Under the pieces are notes generated by a model. The model did no database searches and was not told the DNA's origin. It saw only the letters and a list, made by a program, of their open reading frames with translations. Both the position numbers and the translations under genes were made by a program. Shown piece by piece: positions 33,636 through 45,462 of a DNA stretch of 64,000 nt (position 1 is its first letter; every line of letters begins with the position of its first letter). Source of the stretch: Acanthamoeba castellanii str. Neff (lineage: Eukaryota > Discosea > Longamoebia > Acanthamoebidae); the NCBI RefSeq assembly GCF_000313135.1, contig NW_004457442.1, positions 660,778-724,777 on the forward strand, in the 5' to 3' direction.

Positions 33636-34817
33636 ATGCAGAGGGCGGTGGTGCTCGACTGTGGGTCGGGGTGGACCAAGGCGGGCTTTGCAGGCGACGA
33701 TGCCCCACAGGCGATCTTTCCCACCCTCGTTGCCCACGGAGGGGGCGATGGTGCAGACGTTCTGGTGGGCAGGGCTGCCCTCAATGTGGACGCGACCTCG
33801 CCTCAATATCCCGTGGAGCATGGCGTCGTGGTCAACTGGGCGGCTCTGGAGCAGGTGTGGCAGCACGTCTTCACCACCGAGCTCCAGCTGGAGACGCCCC
33901 ACGACCACCCCGTCATGCTTGCCGAGTACCCGTTGCGCACATCGAATACGCGCGAGCAGGCCGCCCAGCTCATGTTCGAGACCTTTGGCGTGCCGGCCTT
34001 CACCGTGGCCGCCCAGGCCGCCCTCTCGCTCTACGCAGCGGGCCGACTGACGGGCGTCGCGTTGAGCTCAGGCGACGGGGTGACCTACGCCGAGCCCGTC
34101 TACGAGGGCCTCGCCATGCCCGGCTCCACCTCGACGCTCTACCTCGCCGGCCGGGATCTCACCGACCACCTCGCGGGCATGCTGGACGCTTCGCCCACGA
34201 CCGCCCAAGGAGGTGGCGAGCCTCACCACCCAGCCTTCTTTTCTGACGACAGGTTTTTCGGCTTCTCGCTCGCCGAACGGTGCCGCAGGCGAGAGGTGGC
34301 GAGGGACATCAAGGAGAAGCTGTGCTACGTACCGCAAGACTACGACCACGATCGTAATCAGCAGGCGGTGGCCGGTGGTGGCTCATGGGCGCCGCTATCC
34401 GAGTACGTGTTGCCGGATGGACGGACGATCGGCGTGACCAGCAAACAGCTATTCGAGTGCCTGGAGGCCCTCTTCAATCCCGCGCTGGCGGGTTGCGAGC
34501 AAGATGGCATTCACGTCACCCTCTACGATGCGGTCATGAAGAGTCCGATGGAGATCCGGAACGACCTCTACGCCAACATTGTCCTCGCTGGCGGCACCAC
34601 GCTGGCGGCCGGCTTTGTGCAGCGGCTGCGGAGGGAGGTCCACGGTCTGATGCCCAGCGGTCTCCGGCTGGGTGTTGTGGCGGACCCCGGAAGGCGGTTT
34701 CTGGAGTGGCGCGGGGGCGCTGCACTGGCATCGCTCTCCACGATCGAAGAGCGGTGGATATCGAGGCAGGACTACGACGAGCACGGCTGCCGCGTCGTCC
34801 ACAATAAATGTCCGTAA
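33636..34817 (+). CDS. Divergent intronless actin-related protein
   Basis: 393 codons, close to actin in length, on one exon. Phosphate-loop 1 is LDCGSGWTKAGFAGDDAPQA. The DNase-loop region is shortened and reads GGGDGADVLVGRAALNVD, then YPVEHGVVVNW. LMFETFGVPAFTVAAQAALS keeps the Gln equivalent to actin Q137. The second phosphate loop reads VALSSGDGVTY: actin D154 is Ser (residue 144) and H161 is Tyr (residue 151), while D157 is kept. AGRDLTDHLAGML, MKSPMEIRNDLYANIVLAGG and the tail HNKCP match actin. It is too divergent to be conventional actin and does not clearly fit ARP2 or ARP3. The lost nucleotide-site residues suggest weak or no ATP hydrolysis. The intronless state stands out in this window. 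Confidence 0.83.
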   Translation: MQRAVVLDCGSGWTKAGFAGDDAPQAIFPTLVAHGGGDGADVLVGRAALNVDATSPQYPVEHGVVVNWAALEQVWQHVFTTELQLETPHDHPVMLAEYPLRTSNTREQAAQLMFETFGVPAFTVAAQAALSLYAAGRLTGVALSSGDGVTYAEPVYEGLAMPGSTSTLYLAGRDLTDHLAGMLDASPTTAQGGGEPHHPAFFSDDRFFGFSLAERCRRREVARDIKEKLCYVPQDYDHDRNQQAVAGGGSWAPLSEYVLPDGRTIGVTSKQLFECLEALFNPALAGCEQDGIHVTLYDAVMKSPMEIRNDLYANIVLAGGTTLAAGFVQRLRREVHGLMPSGLRLGVVADPGRRFLEWRGGAALASLSTIEERWISRQDYDEHGCRVVHNKCP

Positions 34818-35093
34818 TCCAACGCCTGCCAGATCACTCGTATAGGGCGAGTGTGGTGTGCACGAGTTCTTTAGCACAGGATTCGTAGGATCAGAGGCAC
34901 CAGCTTCTCTGGCAACGGCCGGAGACATGTCCTTTCTAGGGTCCTGGTTTTGGCTCCTTCCGCATTTGCGTGCCTGCACTTTGTTTTATTTATTTATTTT
35001 TGCTTTTTGTGATTTTCCTTTGCGTTGGTCAGTTTGTTATTATCCTGCACCATCACCGACGCGCACAGCACCGCGTGCAGAACAACTATCACG

Positions 35094-36539
35094 ATGCTGT
35101 CCCTCCGTCGCAGCGCCAGAGCGTCGACTCTCGTTCGCACGCCTGCCCCTCTTCTCGCGCTTCGAAGCACGGGAGCGCCATCGACCGCTCGCCATTTCTC
35201 GATGAGCTCGCGCGTTCTCGCGTCGACCGCCGAAAATGAAGCTGAATGGAAGAAGAGGGCGACGAAGGAACTGAAGGGCTCGCCCAAGCACGAGGGCAAG
35301 GACCCCCTCGAATCTCTGTCCTTCGAGACGCCCGAGGGGATCCGAATGAAGCCGCTCTACACGCCCACCGATGTGGCGGGGCTCGACCTGACCACCAACC
35401 CCTACCCCGGCCTCTTCCCGTACACGCGCGGCCCCTATGCCACCATGTACACCAACCGCGCGTGGACCGTGCGGCAGTACGCTGGTTTCTCGACGGCCGA
35501 GGAATCGAACAAATTCTACAAGCAGAATCTGGCTGCTGGGCAGACCGGTCTCAGCGTGGCCTTTGATTTGGCCACTCACAGAGGGTGCGATTTCTCCTTC
35601 CCTCTCCATCACTTACTACCTCATTTCCTCTTTTTTTTAATTGTTACATTGAGGCCTTACCAACAATCCGTCGTCGCACTCACATTGACCTCCGTCGTGT
35701 TATATGGCAAAAAGTTATGATTCCAACCACCCTCGCGTGAAGGGAGACGTCGGCATGGCTGGCGTAGCCATCGACACCGTCGAGGACATGAAGGTCCTCT
35801 TCAAGGACATCCCTCTGGACAAGGTACGCGCACCACCATTTTCAATAATGTGATTATTATTTGTCTTTTTATTTCACTGTGACCGGTTACTTACTTTTTT
35901 TTTAACTAACGGGGTGGTGCAGGTGTCCGTCTCGATGACGATGAACGGTGCGGTCCTGCCAGTGCTGGCCATGTACATCGTGGCCGCTGAAGAGCAGGGA
36001 GTGAAGCAGGCGCTCCTCTCGGGCACCATCCAGAACGACATTCTCAAGGAGTTCATGGTCAGGTATGTGCGTCGTAAGGCGTGTGCCCTTCCCCCTTCAC
36101 GATATCGTCATCCGAGGGTTCACCCCGTCCCCGACCTTTTAAACAAGGTGTGGGTGCTTCTTCTTCTAGAAACTAATTCTAGAATTTGATGATTGAAGGA
36201 ACACGTTTATCTACCCGCCCAAGCCCTCGATGCGGGTGGTGGGCGAGATCATGGCCTACACGTCCAAGAACATGCCCAAGTACAACTCCATCTCGATCTC
36301 CGGTACGATACGCGGACATCCGTCCTCTCTCTCTCTCTCTTTCTCTCCTCACCCTTCTCCCGGAGGCTATGCTGACATTTTTGTCTTCTTTTGGAAATCA
36401 CCACTCGGCAGGCTACCATATCCAGGAGGCCGGAGCCGATGCTTCCCTGGAGTTGGCCTACACCATTGCCGACGGCCTCGAATACGTCCGGACCGGCATG
36501 GCTCAGGGTACAGCGACAGCTCTCACTGTGTTTATGTTG

Positions 36540-36583
<44 letters not shown>

Positions 36584-38876
36584 GAGAGATCTGGTAGTTC
36601 CTCGCTTCTCACGCGCCCGGTCTTAGGTCTCAGCGTGGATAACCTGGCGCCCCGTTTCTCGTTCTTCTTCGGCATCGGCATGAACTTCTACATGGAGATC
36701 GCCAAGCTGCGCGCGGCCAGGAAGGTGTGGTCGCAGCTCATCAAGGAAAAGTTCAGCCCCAAGGACGAAAGGTACAGCAACAACCCACCCCTGCGCTCAT
36801 GTGCGAGTTGTCGTTAACACACAGTCGTCCTCTACCACATCATTTTTGTACACGCACTAGATCGCTTCTCGTGCGCACCCATTGTCAGACCTCGGGCTGG
36901 TCGCTCACCGAGCAGGACCCCTACAACAACATCATCAGGTAGTTTTCATCATCATCATCATCGTCATCATCATCGTCTTCATCAATCTTCTACTCTATTC
37001 TCTCTCTACACCTCAAGCCCAAAATCTAACGTTTCTCTCTCTCTCTCTCTTGTGCAGGACGACTGTCGAGGCTATGGCGGCCGTCTTGGGCGGAACCCAG
37101 AGCTTGCATACGAACGCGTACGACGAGGCCGTCGGTCTGCCCACGGTGACCTCTGCGCGCGTGGCCCGTAACACGCAGCTCATTCTGCGTGACGAGAGCG
37201 GCATCCCCAAGGTGATCGACCCCTGGGGCGGGTCGTACATGATGGAGAAGCTCACCGACGACCTGGCCAACACGGCCCTCGATATCATCAACGAGGTACA
37301 CCACTCATCTCCACTTTCTGTGACCCCCCCCCTCGTGGCACGAGACCATGGCTGGTGGTCATGACCGGTGAATCACATCGTTGTCTCTCGTCTCTTTCGC
37401 TTTCTCTCTTTCCTGCAGGTCGAGTCCATGGGCGGCATGTCGTCTGCGGTGGAGAAGGGATTCCCGAAGCTCCGCATCGAGCAGGTGGCCGCCAAGCGAC
37501 AGGCCGCGTACACTAGACCTCCTAAATTTCCTTCTCCTCCTCCTTCTCCTTTTCGCTGTACTCACGGTCTTGTGTGTGTGTGGTGTGTGGTGTGTGTGTG
37601 TGTGTGTGTATGCCTTTCCTTATTAGGATCGACTCCGGCGAGCAGGTCATCGTGGGCGTCAACAAGTTCCGTCTGGCCAAGGAGGAAAAGATGGACGTCC
37701 GACAAATCGACAACACCATCGTGAGGGAGGCGCAGATCAAGCAGCTCGAACAGGTCAGCGCCTCCCTCCGACAGCCCTGCAGGCTGTCTTCCCGTGTTGT
37801 GGCATCTGGTCGCTCATCAACTACGCTGGTACGTTGTTCCACCAAACGCAGATCTTTGCGGGCCGAGACAAGGCCAAGGCCGAGCAGTGTCTGGCGAACT
37901 TGACCAAGGCAGCGGCCGGCGAGCTCTCGGGCAACCTGCTCGAGCTGGCGGTAGAGGCCGCGCGTGCGCGCTGCTCGGTGGGCGAGATCAGCGACGCCCT
38001 CGAGAAGGTGTTCGGGCGGTTCCAGCTCAACGACAGCCTGGTGAGCGGGGTCTACGCCGCGAGCCACCCGCAGCAGGACCTCATCCACCGCATCCAGGGC
38101 CTCTCCGAACAGTTCCTCAAGGACGAGGGCAGGCGACCGCGCATCCTCGTCGCCAAAATGGGCCAGGACGGACACGACAGAGGTGCCCCCCCGCCGCCGC
38201 CGCCGACACCCCCAGACGAACCGCCCCGTTGTTGCGTTTACTTTTTTAACTTTATTTTTAACTTTATTTTTTAACTTTATTTGCTTTATTTATTTATTTA
38301 TTTGTGTGGGCTCAGGCGCCAAGGTGATCGCCACGGGTTTCGCGGATCTCGGATGGGACGTCGACGTGGGTCCCCTCTTCCAGACCCCTGCCGAAGTGGC
38401 TCGTCAGGCCATCGACGCTGACGTGCACGCCGTCGGTGTACGTGCTTTTTCTCAACAAAACCACCGGTTTCCTTCTCCACCACCGGTGTGCTGACTGATC
38501 CGTTCGCTGGTTTGCGCGTTTGCTCCGTCAGATTTCGAGCCAGGCGGCGGGCCACAAGACGCTGGTGCCGGACCTGGTGGCCGAGCTCAAGAAGCAGGGC
38601 GCCGAGGACGTGGTGGTCGTGGTCGGTGGCGTGATTCCTCCGGATGACTACGACTTCCTCTACAAGAGCGGCGTATCCTGCATCTTCGGCCCCGGTAGAC
38701 CCCCCCCCACCAATCACCAAGCCAAGCAACTCCTCAAGTCAGCCAATCATGGGCCGCCGTTCTCATCTCCACTCTCTTGTTGTAAACACACAGGCACGCG
38801 CATCCCGGACGCTGCGGAGCAGGTGATTAGCTCGATCAAGAAGAAGCACCTCAAGTCGGCCGTCACGGCCCAGTAA
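35094..38876 (+). CDS. MUT: Methylmalonyl-CoA mutase, mitochondrial
   Basis: Adenosylcobalamin-dependent isomerisation of (R)-methylmalonyl-CoA to succinyl-CoA in propionate, odd-chain fatty acid and branched amino acid breakdown. Start [16 protein letters not shown], an Arg/Ser-rich mitochondrial presequence. The TIM-barrel part shows [113 protein letters not shown] and [20 protein letters not shown]. The cobalamin domain is [20 protein letters not shown] with the cobalt-ligating His, then [19 protein letters not shown] and [13 protein letters not shown]. Stop at 38874-38876. About 14 exons. An intron at 36541-36584 holds a GTGC repeat. Single polypeptide with both halves, as in animals and many bacteria. 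Confidence 0.95.
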
Positions 38877-39135
38877 TTTGTCGTGGCCGCGTGAGTGTGT
38901 GTATTTGTTGTAATCTTCGCAGTAAGCACGGATAATGGAAGGCCCTTCAGCAAGAATTGCTATTCACCGGTGCGGCGGGTCCAGCAAGCACGATTCCTAA
39001 GCTTCCTTCACTGTAGGCCTCACCGCACGCCACACACACACAGACACACACACTCTTCGCCCTGTGCCCTCTCTTCTTGCTCAACCATCTCTTTCCCAGA
39101 AAATGCCGTGCACGAGTGGTAACAGGGTCTCCAGC

Positions 39136-40488
39136 TCATGCGCGCGACGTGGATCGGGCCTTGTTGCGCAGCCTGCGGTCGCTCGCTGCCGCCGCTGCGG
39201 CTGCTCGGAGGGCCTCCTTGCGCTGCTTCCTGAGGGCGCGCACGCTGCGGTCCTTGCCGTTGTTGTGGGTGCCGAAGGACGTCGAGTGTCCTCCCCACGT
39301 CCAAGCGGCCTCTTCTTCGTTGGTGCTCGCGTCGATCACCACCTGGAAGTGGAGCTGCGGACTCAGCTTGTTCACCGTCACCTCCACCTCCGCTCGCGTG
39401 CCTCCTGCCTCTTCGTCGTCCTGAGAATAATAATAATAAATGGTGAACACAAAGGCGTTGAGTTGCGTTGCGTTGACATACATGACGAGTGGTGCACTGA
39501 TGGTACCTCGATGGCGCTCTTGTGGTTCCAGATGGTGAAGTGGTCGTTGCAGGAGGCGCCGGTGGCATCGTCGATGAGGTTGAGCTGCAGGTGGCCCCAC
39601 TCGAACTGCCGGTCGCTCTCCACGGCCAATCGCAGTCGCTTACCTTTCCCCTTGGTCACCCTGTGGCGTGCATCATGCAGTGGCGTCGGTTGGGTGAAGT
39701 TAAAAGAGGGCGTACAGGGAAAATGCCAATTAAAGGTAAATACACCCATTAATAAAATCAACAACGAGAACAACTAAGAGCAGAGAGGGGGGGGGGAATT
39801 GGTGGTACCGAATGTGCTGCTCCGGGGCGAGGGGTACGTAGCTGCCGCCAGAACCTCGGGGCTTGTGCGAAAGGCATACCCGCACGTTGGCGGCGGTTTG
39901 CGCCGAAGCAGCGGGTCCGCAGAACGACGCACGCGCCGGCGAAGAGGCGCCCGACGACGAGGGCGAGCTCATGGACGACGACGGGGCCTCGAGGGTGAAG
40001 AAGGGAGGCGAGAAGGAGAGCGGGAGGGAAGCGGCGGGCTCGTCGGAAGAGGAAGAGAAGGACGAAGAGGGAGAGGGCGAGGGAGAGGAAGAGGAAGAGA
40101 AGAAGAAAGGGGGAGACGCAGGAATGGAGCCCGCGTTGCTGCTCAGTTCGTGTAGTAGGAGTTCCAACTCGCTCTCCAGGTCGAACCCTTCTTCTACTTC
40201 TTCTTGGCTTGTGTTCCCCAGAAGAGGGCAGCTGCTTGCGAGGGGCGAGTAGAAACTCGTAGTCGTCTCCTCCTCACTGCAATGATGGTGGCTGTCGTGT
40301 TCGTGGTCCGTGGTGCGAATACGCTTGAAGGGTGGCGGACAGCACGCCGTGCTATGCAGCTGCGGTTGGTCGTAGCGGTATTGCTGCTGTCGGTGTTGTT
40401 GTGGGTAGCCGTGGTAGAGATAGGGCTGGTGTGAGCAGTCGGGGTTCTCGAATTGGAAGGACGGCTGGTAGAAGGGGGAGGAAGCCAT
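39136..40488 (-). CDS. Two-block family protein, member B (paralogue of 26130-27348)
   Basis: Start MASSPFYQPSF at 40488. The N-terminus is rich in Gln/His/Tyr, with acidic FDLESELELLLHELSSN and long Ser/Pro runs. Conserved blocks: CLSHKPRGSGGSYVPLAPEQ, then VTKGKGKRLRLAVESDRQF after an intron in the same Arg codon as in the paralogue. Then LQLNLIDDATGASC, KSAIE, TRAEVEVTVNKL, FQVVIDAS, TWGGHSTSFGTHNNGKD and a basic, Ala-rich end. Stop at 39136. It has one more intron than member A, after KSAIE. The shared plan is a disordered acidic N-terminus, a beta-rich core with a basic GKGKRLR loop, and a basic tail. A DNA-binding regulator is possible but unproven. Confidence 0.74.
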
Positions 40489-41333
40489 TCTTGGAGCAGT
40501 GGATACGAAGGGAACGGAGGATGAGATAAACATTAAACTTGGCCTGGTCTTGATATCATTTAGCCACCAGGAAATCCCTGATATTCTCCGGCCTTGCTTC
40601 CCATTGGCTGGCGGCCGGAGTAATCAAGACAGTAAAATGCTGTTTGCGGCCTTGCTGTGGCCACCCAACTCACGCAACCGACCTCTTTGTATTCACCTCT
40701 TTCTCCCGCACCGCCCGCACCGCTTTGCTTCAAAATCTCGAATGGCATCTCTAGAGTGCAGTAATGCCAAGGAAAGAAGCCCACAACATTACCTGGTCTC
40801 AGGCTTGGCATTTGTCGACACTAATTCAGCTCGTTCCCGTTGGCCGCTAAACTTCCGAAACTGCCCGTCCAAGATCTTTGCAGATTCCTGAAATCAGAAA
40901 ACACCAACCGGTGAGGCCCAAGAGGTCGAATAAAAATCAGCAATGTGGACATGCTGGTTGGCACACATCCCCACGACAATACCCGCGACGGTGATTGCAC
41001 GTTGGCCATCTGAGTAGGAACTGAGAGAGATCGCCGCACACACTTGTCCGCTCAATCCCTGTGTATGACAATAACACCACCCCACCACCCGTGTGCTGCA
41101 CCCGGCAAGTTGGAAGAAGTAGCTCATCCGCTCTCTTCTTCCCTGACCATGGAAGCTGTGTGAAGTGGAGGAATGCGGACGCACTAGACGTGACCCCTTG
41201 AGGCGGTGATGTACGAGGTGAGCAAAGATGGTGATCACCATGCGGTGACGGAGCCCTATCTCCTCCCAGCCGCTGTGCCAACGCGACTTCGTGAATTTCA
41301 TATTTTTTTTATTTTATATTTTTGCTGTGCAAG
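40489..41333. other. 845-bp divergent intergenic region, no gene seen
   Basis: Lies between member B of the two-block family and the TTC33-like gene, transcribed away from each other. There is a CCAAT-type ATTGG at about 40605, on the member-B side, but no convincing TATA. No reading frame with family features, and no RNA gene recognised. Confidence 0.5.
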
Positions 41334-42695
41334 ATGGAAGAGCAACACGAGGCAGGGGCCAGCACGGCCTCTTCGGGCTTTTCCTTTGGCGGGTGGAAGG
41401 GACAGCGCCTTGCTACAGCTGCCACCCCCTTTGCACAATCAGCATCCCAACAACACAGAAAGCAAGTCACCAGCCTGCCTTCTCACCCACCCCTTGAGGT
41501 ACCCATTTTATTTATGCTTTCATAGTACTTATTATTTAATTTCTAAGTATTTAATGCTAATATATAAGCGCAGGAAGCTGTGGAGGAGAGGACCCCGGAG
41601 GAGGTGAGTGGACCGCAGCTGCGGTCGGAGGGCAGCGAGCTGGCCGAAGCGGGGCGGTACCGGGAGGCCCTGGCCAAGTGGGAGCACGCCCTCCTCCTCA
41701 CTCCCGACGACCCGCTTCTGTTCGAACTCAAGGCGCAGGTGCGCATACGCCGTGTGCCGTGTGCTGTGCCGTGTGCCGTGTGTTGTGATGCGGTGGTGCG
41801 TGGTGGCGGTACTCTGAGACCATGTGTGACGCACTGTCCGACAGGTGCTGATGGAGGAGGAAAGGTGGTGGGCGGCCGTGCTCGCCGCCACCCGCGCCAC
41901 AGAACTCGACCCCCGCTGGGCCGATGTGCGACGCCACCTTGCCCACTCCGATTTGGCCCGCCCCATGATGCGGTCTAAGCTTGCGTTTCTTGCGTGTGCA
42001 TTGTGGCCACGTGTGCGTGCGGTTGTGATGGTGCGTGTGTGGTGTGTGTGCGTTCCCCCAGGGCTTTGTGACGCGTGGGCGTGCAGAACTGAATTACGGG
42101 GAGGTGGCACTCGCCATAGCCAGCTTCGAGACAGCACTCGATCTGCTCCCGCCCGACCACGGTTATGTGACCCCCGTGCGCGATGAACTCGCTCAGGCTC
42201 GCGCCCTCCACTCCCAACTGGTATTTAGTGACATGACACGACACGACACGACGCACACAAGTATCGTTTGCTAAGCGGTCTCTTCGCAGTGGACACACGA
42301 CACACAGAAAAGAGAACTCACTCACTTCGACACAGGTTGAACGGGAGCGTGCGGCGCCACCAATCGACTACGACGCGTTGAAGTACAGGAAGCGAAGGGC
42401 CATCATCAGCGAACAGAACCAGCGGGAACAGCCGCCCGGCGGCGAGCAGCCTACGACGACAACGAGAGAGAAGAGCGAACGCGGGGCGGACGACGATGGG
42501 GGGCAGGACCCGCGGACGCTGTGGGAGACGGTGCGGCAGGTGGGCGAGGCCAGCCTGCGCGAGAGGCGCGGGCGGACCGACCAACAAGACGGCACGACCA
42601 ACGACTTTATCGAAGAATTCGATGAAGCGGAAGGAGGAGATGAAGAGGAGCAGATGGACATCGAAGGAGAGAAGAAAGGAAGCAACCACCAGTGA
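41334..42695 (+). CDS. TTC33: TPR protein, TTC33-like
   Basis: Start MEEQHEAGASTASSG, followed by FSFGGWKG, which resembles the FGWK head of TTC33. TPR 1 is LAEAGRYREALAKWEHALLL, then TPDDPLLFELKAQVLM. TPR 2 is EERWWAAVLAATRATELDP. TPR 3 starts after an intron joining RWAD to GFVTRGRAELNYGEVALAIA, then FETALDLLPPD. The spacing and the YREALAKWEHAL-TPDD-ELKAQVLM order match human TTC33 closely. The C-terminal exon is charged (YRKRRAIISEQNQREQ, acidic end). Five or six exons, stop at 42693-42695. It is a small scaffold-type protein; its partner is unknown. Confidence 0.78.
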
Positions 42696-42857
42696 AAAAG
42701 ACAGAATTGGCGTTGTCTGGTTTAAAACTCTTTCAGTATACTCTATACTACAAACAAAGACGTACTACCTCCGCCACCCTCTCATTTCTTTCACTCCTAT
42801 GTATACCTTCTTCTCCTTCTTCTTCTCCGCGTGATCGATCTCGACGATGAAGACGCT

Positions 42858-44659
42858 CTACTGGACGACGCACTTCTTCCTCCGCCGCTCCTCGTCGACG
42901 TAGGAGATGGCTGACTTCGAGGAGCCGAGCTGCTTGCTGCCGCCGTGTTCGTGCTTGCCCTTGCCCAGGTCGAAGTGGATCGAGCCGCCGTCGGGCTTGG
43001 GCGTCGACGGCGCGAGCTCGTCGCCATCGCCGTCGATGACGACATCGTCGTAGAGCTGTTCCGGCGCGCCCGAACCCTCTGCGTTCCACCACTCGGCCTC
43101 GGGCATCGGCGGGAGCGGGCACTCGATGTACTCCATCGACTCCTTGCGCACTCGGCGCTCCTGCTCGGCGCGCGACATGGTGCACGACGAGGCTGAGCCG
43201 AGCGACGGACGTGGGAAAGACTCGTACGATGGGCCGGTGGTCGAGCCGCGGCTGACGTCAGTCTCTGCGCGTCGTCTGCCGAGCGGCCACTTCTTGGTTG
43301 CCTGTAGGCTGGCGTCGCTGCTTCCTCCACCCGTGTGGTCGGCGTTGATGGGCGCGCCGTGTTTGGCCTTGTACAAGGCCGTCGACGACGACGAGCCGAT
43401 GTCCATCTCATACCTGTGTTGTTGGAGTCAACAAGTTGCGGTCAGCCCATTGAAATATCGGCGGCGGAGATCCAGGTGAAGAAGGTGTAGTGTGTAGGTG
43501 AAGGTGGATGTCCATACTGGGCGTGAGTGGTCTATTCTCTCGTTTCTTCATCTCGTTGTTGCTGTTGATGATGATGATGATGATGATGATGCTCTAGGTG
43601 TCGTGGAAAATGATGACATGCGCGAAGCAAAGCGATCAGGGAGGTGGAGCGATAAGACGTACGTGGGCGACCGGGGTGAAGTCGGGGCCGACCTGTTGGC
43701 CAGCACCACCTTCATGAACTCCGGCTTCTCCGCCGTCGCCTTCTCCACGGATCCGCCCAGCTGCTTCTGTCGTGGCACCAAAACAACGAAACAGAAAAAC
43801 AACAAAACGACACGTGAGCGCTTTTCACGCAACATTGGTCTGGGGGGGGGGCCTACGCTGTGGGGGCCGCCGGTCTTGCGGAGTTCGAAGTGGGTGGGCA
43901 CGATCTGGCCGTAGCCCACGGCGCCGGGCGGGAGGCGTCGCCGGGCCGGCGCTGCCTCGCGGTGGTGGTGGTTCTGGTGGACCTGTTCGTCATCGGGCAT
44001 GCCCAGCACGTCGACACTGTCGCCCCTGGGCGACTTGACCTTGCGGCCGCGCTCCTCGCCGTCGTCACCACCATCGTCGTGGTCATCGACCCCGGCAACC
44101 GCAGCCCCAGACGCGTCGGCACAGTGATGCTCGGAGTTGTAGTTTGCTACGTAGGTCCTCTGCTGCGGAACCAATGACAGGCGCGGAATTTGAGGGCATG
44201 ATGTCGACACATTTCCGCCGCCAAGCGTCGTCGCAGGGTGCGACCCGTCGAAGAAGGCCTCCTGCTGCTCCTGCTCCTCGGCTTGGTCGTCACGGCCATC
44301 GCCCATCGACAGAGTCGTTTTCTTGGCTGCGGCGGCGCGCCTGTGGGCGGGAGGAGTGGGCAGCGGCTTCGTCGTGGGGCTGATGAAGACGGCATTGCTG
44401 AGCACCACGTCGTACCCGTCGTCCTCGGGGAACAGGTCCTCCTCGACCATCACCTGCGCAAAGATGTCCTCCTCCTGCGCCACACACACGGGTGTTCACC
44501 TGCAGGTGAGCCTCTCTCTCTATCTCCTGTCGCAGAACCGGCCAAGTAGAGCGAAAAGAAAGGAAAAATGATGTGGCCGGGTAGAGAGCGAACCTGGTAG
44601 ACCTTGCCCCTCTTCTCCTCCTGGATGGAGTAGGCGGCGATGTCGTGGCAGTGGGCCAT
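42858..44659 (-). CDS. Unrecognised protein, mostly disordered
   Basis: Start MAHCHDIAAYSIQEEKRGKV at 44659, then exon EEDIFAQVMVEEDLFPEDDG followed by YDVVLSNAVFISPTTKPLPT, a Gln/Glu/Asp-rich middle, GYGQIVPTHFELRKTGGP, then EKPEFMKVVLANRSAPTSP and YEMDIGSSSSTALYKAKHG. The C-terminal half has MSRAEQERRVRKESMEYIEC, PLPPMPEAEWWN and ELAPSTPKPDGGSIHFDLG. Stop at 42858. Four or five exons. No enzymatic or transmembrane signature seen; short conserved-looking linear motifs in a disordered chain suggest a scaffold or regulator. A TATA-like ATATAAG lies at about 44801-44808 on the minus strand, about 145 nt upstream of the start. Function unknown. Confidence 0.62.
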
Positions 44660-45462
44660 TGGGAATGTGCGTGCGTGTTGATGTCGAGTGGTGGCGACTT
44701 GCGTCGGGGTGTGCTCGTCGTCAGTCAGTCAGTCAGTCGAGTGCTGCGGTCTGGTCAGGAAGGGCAGGAAACAAATCAGCTGTGGGGGCCGCAGGTGGGC
44801 TTATATCCTGGCGCTCGCCCGGGATAACTCCCAGCTTATCATAACGACGTGGACCAAGTGGTGTTTGAATTACTCGAACCGGAGGTGGTTTTTGATTGGC
44901 GATTGGGCACAAGTGAGCAGTTGTCTCTGTGACAGCTCCCTTCAAAGATCCTGCGTCCGCAGAAAGCTCTGCCCAACAACTTCAAACCGGGTTATAACCC
45001 GTCTTCTCCAGAGTGGAGATGCAGCTGATGGACAGGCCTGGCTGTTGTGTGCCCGTTGTTGACCATGCGATGGGGCCGAAGGCGAACCCTGACAACCACT
45101 GGCTGTCACAGGAGCTCAATCCCAGCGAGACAGGCGATCGAGGGCGAATGAGAGCTTTGGCCTAAACCTGTGGAAACGAGCCCAGCCACAACAAGGGCGC
45201 CACGATTCCACCTAGTTTGCTGAGCGGGCGTGGCACTTCCTATTCCTGGATCGGCGGCCCGTTCCCAGCATTTGTTCGCTTTTGCCGCCCGAACTGTTTT
45301 TGCTCCTTGGTTTTATCCTGGTGCAAAAGAGCACAAGAGAAATGAAGTTCGCAAAGGAAAAGGAAAAGCAAGAGATGACGTGCCGATTACCGATCTACCG
45401 GTTGTGAATTGCGAATTATCGGTTCAATAATAAACAGTTCGACGCCATCCAAAACAGACGCC
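44660..45462. other. 803-bp divergent intergenic region with (GTCA)n repeat and TATA-like box
   Basis: Contains five GTCA units (about 44719-44738) and, on the minus strand, ATATAAG near 44801-44808 facing the unrecognised gene at 42858-44659. An open frame at 45230-45430 starting MALPIPGSAARS has no family features and is treated as leader sequence. No RNA gene recognised. Confidence 0.5.

Noticed and set aside
45230..45430. 66-codon open frame as first exon of the renalase-like gene
   Set aside because: It has no suitable donor, while the ATGCAAG micro-exon at 45463 joins exon 2 in phase.
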